Part shown: in pieces, positions 6,988-13,853 of the stretch
Layout: every line of letters begins with the position of its first letter
Position numbering within the stretch: the stretch's first letter is position 1
Assembly (NCBI GenBank): GCA_002412705.1
Contig: DHVO01000123.1
Coordinates: 22,959 to 36,811, forward strand
Origin: Bacteroidales bacterium UBA5206
GTDB lineage: Bacteria; Bacteroidota; Bacteroidia; Bacteroidales; Tenuifilaceae
Direction: 5' to 3'
Length of the DNA: 13,853 nucleotides
Program-made: the position numbers and the translations under genes
The notes under the pieces: generated by a model
Told to the model about the DNA's origin: nothing
Databases searched by the model: none
The model's input: the letters and a program-made list of their open reading frames with translations, nothing else

Positions 6988-7566
6988 ATGAAATGTAAGC
7001 TAACTCTTTGTTGGGTGGTAATGCTTTGGGGTGCAAGCTTTAGCGTAGGCTATTCTCAGGATAGATACCTGTTGGTGGTTGATGTGCAAAGCATGTTCTA
7101 CAACGATGCACCCTTAGTCCCCCATGCCGATACAATGCTCAGCAGTATAAATGAGGTAATACAAAGCTTCGATCCCCAAAAGGTGGTTTACGTTCTGGCA
7201 AAGGGTAGAGTGCTTTCCATTTCCTTTAAGGGGATAAAGGTGGAACCAATGGACTCAATGCCAGTTCTGGATTCCAACCTGCTGGTTGTAAGCAGCTATC
7301 GCTTTACAAAGGTAAAAGCCGATGCCTTTTCCGTTGATGCACTAAACCAATTCTTTGCGCAACGGAATGTTAAGGATATTGTGGTGGTTGGGCTTATTGC
7401 CGAGGAGTGCATTTATAGCACAGCCTTGGGCGGATTAAGGAAAGGGTATAACATGTATGTTGTCCCTAATGCTCTTGGAAGCAGGTCGCAAAAGAAAAAG
7501 GCACAAACCATTAAAAAGCTCATTAAGCATGGAGTACAAATATACTCCATAAACAATAATAGCTAA
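6988..7566 (+). CDS. Exported isochorismatase-family cysteine hydrolase
   Basis: A 192-residue protein with the isochorismatase/nicotinamidase fold: the acidic residue in LLVVDVQSMF (D32), a lysine in the central part (K108 or K110 in YRFTKVKADAF) and the nucleophilic Cys in VVVGLIAEECIYSTALGGL (C141). These fit the Asp-Lys-Cys triad of the family, which hydrolyses amides or related bonds in small molecules; the substrate cannot be told. Unusually, residues 1-23 look like a signal peptide (hydrophobic 7-20, cleavage at GYS before Gln24), whereas most members are cytosolic. The core is slightly short for the family (about 168 residues after cleavage). It starts at ATG 6988, 105 bp after the DUF1287 gene, and may share its transcript or use the weak promoter at 6932-6961. 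Confidence 0.85.
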   Translation: MKCKLTLCWVVMLWGASFSVGYSQDRYLLVVDVQSMFYNDAPLVPHADTMLSSINEVIQSFDPQKVVYVLAKGRVLSISFKGIKVEPMDSMPVLDSNLLVVSSYRFTKVKADAFSVDALNQFFAQRNVKDIVVVGLIAEECIYSTALGGLRKGYNMYVVPNALGSRSQKKKAQTIKKLIKHGVQIYSINNNS

Positions 7567-7629
7567 ATGCTGTTTGCACATAATATATAGGAAGTAAGTG
7601 CTGGTTAGGTTCTATCCCTACAAGTTAAT

Positions 7630-9984
7630 ATGTACTTAAACAAATTTAAAATGAATGCCGACAACGAAAACTTTAGGAACCTTTTTAATATCATACACGA
7701 TTTTTTGTTTATTCTCGATTATAACGGAGTTGTTGTTGAGGTTAATAATGCTGTAGTTGAACTTCTTGGGTATAGCAAAGATGAGGTGTGCGGCAGTAGC
7801 ATGTTTGCTATTCACCCCATTGAGTATAGGGATAAAGCCCAGCAAATAGTACGACGAATGATTGACGGCCAAAATGAGGTTTGTCCGCTTCCCCTACTTA
7901 AGAAAAATGGTGAGCACGTTCCTGTTGAAACAAAAATATACAAAGGGAAATGGAACAACGTTGATGCGCTAATAGGCATTAGCAGGAACCTATCGGATAT
8001 GGCCGTTTCTGAAGAGAAATTTTATCGGGTTTTTGAGAATAACCAAGCGTTAATGTCTATATCCGATTTGGAAACAGGGACTCTCATAAACGTTAATAAA
8101 AAATTCCTGGCTACCCTTGGTTACAAAAGATCCGAAATTATTGGTCGTAACTCAAAGGAGCTAAACATGCTTTACGATTACGAGAAGCGAGCCGAGCTAG
8201 CCGAAAAAATAAAGAATAATAAGTTTCTCGATAATGAGTATATCCCTATTCGTACCAAGGATAACCGGCTCATTCATTGCCTTTTTTCGCTATCTCTTAT
8301 CAAAATACAAACTCATAGCTACGTACTTTCGTCGGCAATAGATATATCGCACCTAAAGGATGTTGAGCGGAAACTGGAGAAGGGACTTAGACATCAGCGG
8401 CTGCTTGCCGATATCTCTCAAAACCTACTGTCGTTAGACGATTTCGACGCAAAGCTGAATAAAACCCTCGCCTTTGTAGGGGAGCATACCGATGTGAGTC
8501 GCGTTTACATTTTTCAAGATAATGAGCAGGGAACAGAAACATCCAACACATATGAGTGGTGTAATGTTGGAGTAAGCCCACAAATAGCCGATTTGCAAAA
8601 TGTTCCTTATGAGTTAATCCCTTCTTGGAAACCGCTTTTAACCAGTCAAGGCCGAATTTTCTCTATTAACATTTGCGAGTTGCCACCAGATCTGGTGAGC
8701 ATTCTTGAACCACAGGAAATTAAGTCGGTGCTGGTTTTTCCGCTTATAGTAACTAGTAAGTTTTTTGGTTTTATTGGTTTCGATGAGTGTAAAAACAACA
8801 AGTTGTGGGACGAGGAAGAGGTAGAACTTCTGCGTACAATTGCTGGTATTATCTCAAACTTTTTTGAACGAAGGCAGTTCCAAACTCAACTTGCCGAAAG
8901 CGAGATACGGCAGAAGTTGGCAATAGAGAATACGCAGGCAGGATTATGGGATTGGAACATACAAACAGGGTACGTGTTCTTTAACAACATATGGTGTAGC
9001 ATGCTTGGCTATGGTTGTAACGAGATTGAGCCTAACGTTAAATCGTGGGAAAAGCTCGTGCATCCCGATGATATGCCTAAGGTTTTGGATGACTTGAATA
9101 GCCACCTAGAGGGGAAACGCCCGTATTATGAGAACGTTCATCGGTTGCGAACAAAAGAGGGACAATGGAAATGGGTTATTGATAAGGGTAAAGTTATTGA
9201 GTATGACTCTAACGGGAAACCCTTAAGGGCAATAGGTACCCATATTGATATTGATAATCAGAAAAAGGTGGAGGAGGAGTTGCGAGACCTTAATGCAACC
9301 AAGGATAAGCTCTTTTCTATTATTGCCCACGACCTCAGAGGACCAATTGGATCAATGATGCAGATTGCTGAGTTGATATCCGATGCCGATGGGTTGAATG
9401 AGGATACCCTTTTTAGTTTTCTTCATTCACAGCGGGAGCTCACACAAAGTACGTTTCAGCTTCTAGAGAACCTGTTAAGCTGGGCTAGGTACAGCCAGCA
9501 CCAAATTACTTATTCTCCCAAAGTAATTGAGCTAGCCCACATTATCGATGAGGCCATTCTGAACGTTAAGTACGCTGCAAAGCAAAAGGGCATATCAATA
9601 GTATCAGATATTTCCCAATCCTTTAGTGCCTTTGTCGACGAGGATATGGTGAGACTTGTTATTAGAAACCTGTTATCCAATGCCATTAAGTTTACCGCAT
9701 CGGGCGGGTTTATTAGGGTTGAGGTGGTACATAAGGCAAACCATTTAGTGGTTGCTATTACCGATACTGGAATTGGTATATCGCAGGAGAATATAAATGT
9801 TATTCTGTCTCATAACCAGTTTCATTCTACTTATGGTACTAATAAAGAGAAGGGTACAGGGTTGGGACTTAAGCTTTGTAAGAGCTTTGTAGAGCAGAAT
9901 AAGGGCGAGCTTACTATTGAAAGTGTGCTGGGTAAAGGAACCTCCTTTAAGTTTACATTACCTGTAGTATATACTGCTGTTTAG
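7630..9984 (+). CDS. Soluble PAS-PAS-GAF-PAS sensor histidine kinase
   Basis: A 784-residue sensor kinase without any membrane span or signal peptide, so it is cytoplasmic. In order: PAS 1 at about 14-123, PAS 2 at about 130-245, GAF at about 255-412, PAS 3 with PAC at about 428-545 (VHPDDMPKVLDDL, WKWVIDKGKVIEYDSNGKP), a HisKA dimerisation domain at about 555-622 with phospho-acceptor His567 in IAHDLRGPIG, and a HATPase_c domain at about 670-780. The ATP-binding boxes are intact: N box around N684 (RNLLSNAIKFT), DTGIGIS (712-718) and GTGLGL (742-747). There is no receiver domain, and no response regulator gene is adjacent, so its partner must be elsewhere. ATG 7651 (codon 8, MNADNENF) is an alternative start. 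What the PAS and GAF domains bind is unknown. It sits 63 bp after the hydrolase gene and about 300 bp before katG. Confidence 0.92.
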   Translation: MYLNKFKMNADNENFRNLFNIIHDFLFILDYNGVVVEVNNAVVELLGYSKDEVCGSSMFAIHPIEYRDKAQQIVRRMIDGQNEVCPLPLLKKNGEHVPVETKIYKGKWNNVDALIGISRNLSDMAVSEEKFYRVFENNQALMSISDLETGTLINVNKKFLATLGYKRSEIIGRNSKELNMLYDYEKRAELAEKIKNNKFLDNEYIPIRTKDNRLIHCLFSLSLIKIQTHSYVLSSAIDISHLKDVERKLEKGLRHQRLLADISQNLLSLDDFDAKLNKTLAFVGEHTDVSRVYIFQDNEQGTETSNTYEWCNVGVSPQIADLQNVPYELIPSWKPLLTSQGRIFSINICELPPDLVSILEPQEIKSVLVFPLIVTSKFFGFIGFDECKNNKLWDEEEVELLRTIAGIISNFFERRQFQTQLAESEIRQKLAIENTQAGLWDWNIQTGYVFFNNIWCSMLGYGCNEIEPNVKSWEKLVHPDDMPKVLDDLNSHLEGKRPYYENVHRLRTKEGQWKWVIDKGKVIEYDSNGKPLRAIGTHIDIDNQKKVEEELRDLNATKDKLFSIIAHDLRGPIGSMMQIAELISDADGLNEDTLFSFLHSQRELTQSTFQLLENLLSWARYSQHQITYSPKVIELAHIIDEAILNVKYAAKQKGISIVSDISQSFSAFVDEDMVRLVIRNLLSNAIKFTASGGFIRVEVVHKANHLVVAITDTGIGISQENINVILSHNQFHSTYGTNKEKGTGLGLKLCKSFVEQNKGELTIESVLGKGTSFKFTLPVVYTAV

Positions 9985-10287
9985 CTGGAGTGCCAAGTTA
10001 TCCTTACATGCTAAGGGGGTTATTTTCTTTAACCCTTGCCATTTGCTATAGTGAACTAACGGCTGGGTGCGGTGCTGTCTCTGTTTTTTTTCTGGTATAT
10101 TTCATTATCTATCAACTATTTTACTGTTTTTTGTTGATGGTTTTTACAGAGATTCTCGTAGAAAGTCTCTAACTTGTTTGTGCTTTATTCCCATCTGTCT
10201 TTATTCTACTTCCGCTTTGCATTTGCTGGTATAGCTACAAATAACCTTGCTGCTCTTGACGATTAACCCAAACTAAAACCCAAACCT
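9985..10287 (+). other. Gene-free stretch before katG
   Basis: This 303-bp AT-rich, T-rich stretch separates the kinase gene from katG. A hydrophobic 60-codon open frame starting with GTG at 9990 runs through it but has no family match I recognise and was not called. It contains the hairpin at 10015-10037, a second bulged hairpin at 10148-10170 (AGAGA/TCTCT plus TTCT/AGAA) and a T8 run near 10082-10090. The closest promoter-like site for katG is TGCATTTG at 10218-10225, lacking a TTG upstream. No convincing OxyR site was found by eye. Confidence 0.5.
10015..10037 (+). terminator. Weak hairpin after the kinase gene
   Basis: GGGTTA (10017-10022) pairs with TAACCC (10030-10035) across a 7-nt T-rich loop, and two G-T wobbles extend it to 8 pairs. 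It starts about 30 bp after the kinase stop. No T-tract follows, so rho-independent termination is doubtful. Confidence 0.3.
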
Positions 10288-12465
10288 ATGGACAATCCAA
10301 AAAAAGGGAAGTGCCCAGTTATGCATGGGGCAAACACGGATACCGCTAGCTCTGTAATGAGCTGGTGGCCAAATGCTCTTAACCTCGACATATTGCATCA
10401 GCACGACACAAAAACAAATCCTATGGGCAGCAATTTTTGCTATAGGGAGGAATTTGCTAAGCTCAATTTGGATGCGGTGAAGCAAGATTTAAGGACACTA
10501 ATGACCGATAGTCAGGACTGGTGGCCTGCCGACTGGGGGCATTATGGTGGACTTATGATTAGAATGGCATGGCATAGCGCTGGTACATACCGCATTGCCG
10601 ATGGTAGAGGCGGCAGTAATACTGGTAACCAACGCTTTGCTCCTCTCAATAGCTGGCCCGATAATGTTAACCTTGATAAGGCTCGCAGGCTTCTCTGGCC
10701 CATTAAGAAAAAGTATGGAAGCAAAATATCGTGGGCCGATTTGTTTATCCTTGCGGGGAACATGGCCTATGAGTCAATGGGGTTTAAGACCTTTGGTTTT
10801 GGCGGAGGACGAGAGGATATTTGGCATCCCGAGAAGGATATATACTGGGGCGCAGAGAAGGAGTGGCTTGGTAAGTCTCGTTATGATGCCGCTGCCGATA
10901 GCGAATCGCTTGAGAATCCGCTGGCTGCGGTGCAAATGGGTCTTATTTACGTTAACCCCGAAGGTGTTGATGGTAAGCCCGATCCACTTAAAACGGCCAA
11001 CGATATGAGAACCACATTCAAGCGTATGGCTATGAACGATGAGGAAACTGTGGCCCTAACCGCAGGTGGCCATACGGTGGGTAAGGCTCATGGCAATGGC
11101 GACCCATCTGCACTTGGCCCTAATCCAGAAGCAGCTCCAGTGCATACTCAGGGTTTTGGTTGGATGAATCCCAATGGCAAGGGTAATGCAGAGCATACCG
11201 TTACAAGCGGGTTGGAGGGCGCATGGACAACCCACCCCAACAAGTGGAATAACACCTATTTTTACCTGTTGCTTACCTACGATTGGGAGCTAAAAAAGAG
11301 CCCCGCTGGGGCATGGCAGTGGGAGCCTATCAATATAAAGGAGGAGGATAAACCTTTTGATGCCCATATGCCTGGTGTTCGCCGCAATCCTATGATGACC
11401 GATGCCGATATGGCCCTGAAAAAGGATCCTGAGTACAGGAAAATTGCTGAACGCTTTTACAGTAATCCCCAACTTTTTGCAGATACCTTTTCTAGGGCGT
11501 GGTTTAAGCTAACTCACCGCGATTTGGGTCCCAAAAGCCGTTATCTTGGTACCGATGTACCAAGTGAGGACTTAATATGGCAAGATCCTATTCCTGCCGT
11601 TGACTATTCTCTTACCGATGCCGAGGTTGACGCTCTAAAAGCAAAACTGCTTAATTGCGGATTAACCCGTACGGAGCTCATATGCACCGCATGGGATAGC
11701 GCGCGTACATTCAGGTGTTCCGATTATAGGGGTGGCGCAAATGGCGCTCGAATTCGTCTGTCTCCTCAAAGGGATTGGGAGGGTAATGAGCCCCAGCGGT
11801 TGGCTAAAGTTCTGGCAACGCTAACCGAGGTGCAGCAGGGCTTAAGCAAAAAGCTTAGTATTGCCGATTTAATTGTGCTAGCAGGATCTGCTGCCGTTGA
11901 ACAAGCAGCAAGGGATGCTGGGGTAAGCACAAAGGTTCCCTTTTACCCTGGTAGGGGCGATGCCACAGACCAAATGACCGATGCTGAATCGTTTTCCGTT
12001 CTTGAACCGCTTCACGATGGCTATCGGAACTGGCTGAAAAAGGAGTATGCCGCAAAACCCGAAGAGTTGCTGCTTGACCGAACTCAACTTATGGGACTTA
12101 CCGCTCCCGAAATGGTAGTGCTTATTGGTGGTATGCGCGTTCTGGGAACAAACTACGGCAATTCTAAACATGGTGTGTTTACCGATAGGGAAGGGGTTCT
12201 CTCCAACGATTTCTTTGTAAACCTTACCGATATGCGCTACTCATGGAAACCCATTACCGATAACCTGTACGATATTGTTGAGCGAAAAACTAATAAAACA
12301 AAGTGGACTGCTACTCGGGTTGATTTGGTAATTGGTTCAAATTCCGTGCTGCGTGCGTATGCTGAGCTCTATGCTCAAGACGATAGTAAGGAGAAGTTTG
12401 TTGCCGATTTTGTAAAAGCGTGGACTAAAGTAATGAATGCCGATCGCTTTGATTTAAAGCACTAA
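10288..12465 (+). CDS. katG: Catalase-peroxidase KatG
   Basis: A 725-residue bifunctional heme enzyme that breaks down hydrogen peroxide (catalase) and oxidises small donors (peroxidase), in the cytoplasm. Both halves of the duplicated peroxidase fold are present. The distal heme residues are R92, W95 and H96 in IRMAWHSAGTYR. The proximal heme ligand is H262 in AGGHTVGKAHG. The Trp-Tyr-Met covalent adduct needed for catalase activity can be formed by W95, Y221 (GLIYVNPEG) and M247 (FKRMAMND). Spacings from Y221 to M247 (26) and to H262 (41) equal those I recall for mycobacterial KatG. An Asp near 374 and R411 (KLTHRDLGP) complete the known functional set. The length is normal and no signal peptide is present. 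It is monocistronic by layout: 303 bp after the kinase gene, and closed by the terminator at 12539-12575. Peroxide control is likely, but no binding site was recognised. Confidence 0.97.
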   Translation: MDNPKKGKCPVMHGANTDTASSVMSWWPNALNLDILHQHDTKTNPMGSNFCYREEFAKLNLDAVKQDLRTLMTDSQDWWPADWGHYGGLMIRMAWHSAGTYRIADGRGGSNTGNQRFAPLNSWPDNVNLDKARRLLWPIKKKYGSKISWADLFILAGNMAYESMGFKTFGFGGGREDIWHPEKDIYWGAEKEWLGKSRYDAAADSESLENPLAAVQMGLIYVNPEGVDGKPDPLKTANDMRTTFKRMAMNDEETVALTAGGHTVGKAHGNGDPSALGPNPEAAPVHTQGFGWMNPNGKGNAEHTVTSGLEGAWTTHPNKWNNTYFYLLLTYDWELKKSPAGAWQWEPINIKEEDKPFDAHMPGVRRNPMMTDADMALKKDPEYRKIAERFYSNPQLFADTFSRAWFKLTHRDLGPKSRYLGTDVPSEDLIWQDPIPAVDYSLTDAEVDALKAKLLNCGLTRTELICTAWDSARTFRCSDYRGGANGARIRLSPQRDWEGNEPQRLAKVLATLTEVQQGLSKKLSIADLIVLAGSAAVEQAARDAGVSTKVPFYPGRGDATDQMTDAESFSVLEPLHDGYRNWLKKEYAAKPEELLLDRTQLMGLTAPEMVVLIGGMRVLGTNYGNSKHGVFTDREGVLSNDFFVNLTDMRYSWKPITDNLYDIVERKTNKTKWTATRVDLVIGSNSVLRAYAELYAQDDSKEKFVADFVKAWTKVMNADRFDLKH

Positions 12466-12481
12466 GCTGTTTTAGTCCTAC

Positions 12482-12522
12482 GTTTGGCTGATGCTAACAC
12501 TAGCCGTTGTGTAGCGCCAAAC
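12482..12522 (+). other. Bulged 14-bp hairpin in the katG 3' region
   Basis: GTTTGGC (12482-12488) pairs with GCCAAAC (12516-12522). Inside it GCTA-a-CAC (12493-12500) pairs with GTGTAGC (12509-12515) around an 8-nt loop. That gives 14 pairs with a 4-nt bulge (TGAT) and a 1-nt bulge. It lies 16 bp after the katG stop and 16 bp before the terminator. It may protect the katG mRNA 3' end, or be an independent structured element; no known RNA family was recognised. Confidence 0.5.
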
Positions 12523-12538
12523 AGGTTCTTAAAATGAT

Positions 12539-12575
12539 AATTGGCGATGGAGTACCCATCGCCAATTGTTGTTTT
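12539..12575. terminator. Strong bidirectional terminator
   Basis: A perfect 12-bp stem, AATTGGCGATGG (12539-12550) with CCATCGCCAATT (12556-12567), closes a 5-nt loop (AGTAC). On the plus strand it is followed by a T-rich GTTGTTTTG. On the minus strand it is followed by a T-containing stretch (ATCATTTTAAG). It lies between katG (+) and the cyclotransferase gene (-), whose 3' ends face each other, so it can end both transcripts. Confidence 0.8.
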
Positions 12576-12658
12576 GTTGGTTGCTGTATTGCCGTTTTAC
12601 AGAATAGTACTGCCTTACCTTTTTCTAAGCAGGTAAGTTCTATTCATCTATGGGAGGT

Positions 12659-13756
12659 TTACCTCTTTACAAGTTCCACCTCAAATAGCTTAGGCCAGTT
12701 TTTGCCCGTTACCCAAATTCTACCAGTGGTGGAGTCCCAAGCAATGCCATTAAGCACATCAATGTTTCTGTGCATATCCTCGGGTTTTAGCAGATTGCTA
12801 AAATCAACCTCCTTTACCACTCGTCCTGTTTTAGGATCAATGGCTACCACTCGTTCCGTTTGGTAAACGTTGGCATAAATTAGGTTGTCTATGTACTCCA
12901 ACTCGTTAAGTTGTGTCACCTTGCCCTTATGGTCGTAAACTTCAATGCGGCTGGCTTCAGCAAAGTTTTCAGGATTCATAAAGTACAGGGTGTTTGAACC
13001 ATCACTCATAATTAGCTGCTTGCCATCGCTGGTTAGCCCCCAACCCTCGGAGCGGTAGGTGAATGTACCCGTTTGTTTTAGCGTTTGCGCATCGTAAACA
13101 AAGCATTTTCCCGATGTCCATGTAAGTTGGTATATCTTTCCATTTAGCATGGCAATGCCCTCGCCAAAATGCTGTGCATCAAGGTTCGCTGTGCGAGTAG
13201 GTTCTCCTGTTGATAGCTCAACCTCGCGTATGCTCGATTTCCCGTTTTGCCCAGTACCCTCGTACATTATGCCATTTTTATAGAATAGCCCTTGGGTGTA
13301 GGCATTAATATCGTGTGGGTAGGTCTTTTTTATGCGGTAGGTGTAGCGTTCGGGTTCCTTGTTGGTTTTAATCTTTATTGATGTTGACGCGGTTTGTCGC
13401 TGTCCCTTTTTCCATGCAGTAACCCTAATGTAGGTGGTGCCCATTTTGTACCCTTCGGTCATTATGGTGTGGTTAAGCCCCTCAATGCGTCCAATACTCT
13501 GCTCGTTAATGTAAAGGCTTAGTGAGTCGGGTTGTACAGCCTCATCAACCAGTTTAAGGGTAAGGGGCAGTCTGTCGCCTTGGTTTATTAGGGTGCCATT
13601 GGTGGGCTCGTCTATCCTGATTAGCGAAATGGGCTTTTCCTTTGTCTCGGTGGCGGATACTGATTGTGCCTCATTGCTATTGCATGCCGATAGCACTATT
13701 AGCGCGCTTGCCAAAACTGTAGCTAATGCCCTTGGGGCGTTGTGGGGTAGTATCAT
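12659..13756 (-). CDS. Glutaminyl-peptide cyclotransferase lipoprotein
   Basis: A 365-residue predicted lipoprotein with hydrophobic signal and lipobox VLSAC (lipidated Cys25). Residues about 43-132 look like an Ig-like beta-sandwich (IDEPTNGTLINQGDRLPL). Residues about 138-365 match the plant-type glutaminyl cyclase family, a five-bladed beta-propeller: YPHDINAYTQGLFY (146-159), MYEGTGQNGKSSI (164-176), FGEGIA (197-202), SEGWGLTSDG (236-245), LNELEYID (283-290), LNGIAWD (335-341) and GKNWPKLFEV (351-360). The enzyme turns N-terminal Gln into pyroglutamate. The lipid anchor implies action on exported proteins in the periplasm or at the outer membrane. ATG 13756 is 4 nt after the stop of the gene upstream, so the two probably share an operon. 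The 3' end faces katG across the terminator. Catalytic residues were not assigned individually. Confidence 0.9.
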   Translation of the reverse strand: MILPHNAPRALATVLASALIVLSACNSNEAQSVSATETKEKPISLIRIDEPTNGTLINQGDRLPLTLKLVDEAVQPDSLSLYINEQSIGRIEGLNHTIMTEGYKMGTTYIRVTAWKKGQRQTASTSIKIKTNKEPERYTYRIKKTYPHDINAYTQGLFYKNGIMYEGTGQNGKSSIREVELSTGEPTRTANLDAQHFGEGIAMLNGKIYQLTWTSGKCFVYDAQTLKQTGTFTYRSEGWGLTSDGKQLIMSDGSNTLYFMNPENFAEASRIEVYDHKGKVTQLNELEYIDNLIYANVYQTERVVAIDPKTGRVVKEVDFSNLLKPEDMHRNIDVLNGIAWDSTTGRIWVTGKNWPKLFEVELVKR

Positions 13757-13760
13757 GGGT

Positions 13761-13853
13761 TTACTTTTTTCGGGTGAGCAGCCTTTTTAGTAACGATGGC
13801 CTCTTTAGTCGGGCAACCGCTTGGCGTTCCTTTAGCACGTTTCTATCCTCGGG
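13761..13853 (-). CDS. C-terminal tail of an unidentified gene, partial
   Basis: On the minus strand a frame is open from the right edge for 30 codons to a TAA at 13763-13761, 4 nt before the cyclotransferase ATG. The tail is very basic, ending KRPSLLKRLLTRKK, with 12 Lys/Arg in 30 residues. Too little is present to name a family. The tight spacing to the next gene and the lack of stops support a real gene, but a chance open frame of 30 codons cannot be excluded. Confidence 0.5.
   Translation of the reverse strand, partial: PEDRNVLKERQAVARLKRPSLLKRLLTRKK

Noticed and set aside
9990..10172. Hydrophobic 60-codon open frame after the kinase gene
   Set aside because: It starts with GTG, has no ribosome-binding site, crosses hairpins and T-runs, and its hydrophobicity follows from T-rich DNA.
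9985..10287. OxyR or other peroxide-responsive operator before katG
   Set aside because: Short CTAT/ATAG words occur, but not in the spaced four-part arrangement expected; AT-rich chance matches are likely.
10595..11008. 137-codon frame inside katG
   Set aside because: It is wholly contained in katG in another frame, and the katG protein is intact and well conserved.
12482..12522. Integron attC-like site
   Set aside because: The arms GTTTGGC and GCCAAAC do not fit the GTTRRRY/RYYYAAC core and are in the wrong order; no integrase or cassette is present.
12507..12866. 119-codon plus-strand frame crossing the terminator
   Set aside because: It runs through the terminator stem and antisense to the cyclotransferase gene; it is a shadow frame.

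Overview
The window most likely comes from a member of the Bacteroidota, probably Bacteroidales-like; the order-level guess is inference. Three things point there. One is an ECF sigma factor of the Bacteroides-expansion type paired with a FecR/DUF4974 anti-sigma factor. Another is two carboxypeptidase-regulatory-like exported proteins. The third is promoters that fit the Bacteroidota TTG-N19-TAnnTTTG pattern, with few Shine-Dalgarno-like sites. No mobile element, CRISPR array, tRNA or rRNA was seen.

Layout. Positions 1-4671 (+) hold a surface-signalling-like cluster: an exported CarboxypepD_reg-like protein (its start lies off the left edge), a sigma factor, a FecR anti-sigma factor, and a paralog of the first protein that also carries an N-terminal STN domain. 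The last three are packed tightly (gaps of 28 and 1 nt). The STN domain is normally the sigma-signalling part of a TonB-dependent receptor, but here it sits on a protein with no plug or barrel. Positions 4930-7566 (+) hold three exported proteins in a row: a TlpA-like thioredoxin lipoprotein, a DUF1287 NlpC/P60-like protein, and an isochorismatase-fold hydrolase with a signal peptide. Positions 7630-9984 (+) encode a soluble PAS-PAS-GAF-PAS histidine kinase with no adjacent response regulator. After a gene-free stretch of about 300 bp comes katG (10288-12465, +), followed by a bulged hairpin and a strong two-way terminator. On the minus strand are a glutaminyl-peptide cyclotransferase lipoprotein (12659-13756) and, 4 nt upstream of it, the C-terminal tail of another gene cut by the right edge.

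How the genes may work together. The sigma factor, FecR protein and STN protein look like one trans-envelope regulatory unit, with the two paralogs as sensor and/or target. All four predicted signal-peptidase-I substrates in the window have a Gln immediately after the predicted cleavage site. A glutaminyl cyclotransferase, the enzyme that would cap such N-termini as pyroglutamate, is encoded in the same window. KatG and the thioredoxin-like protein give a loose redox theme, but nothing in the sequence ties their regulation together.
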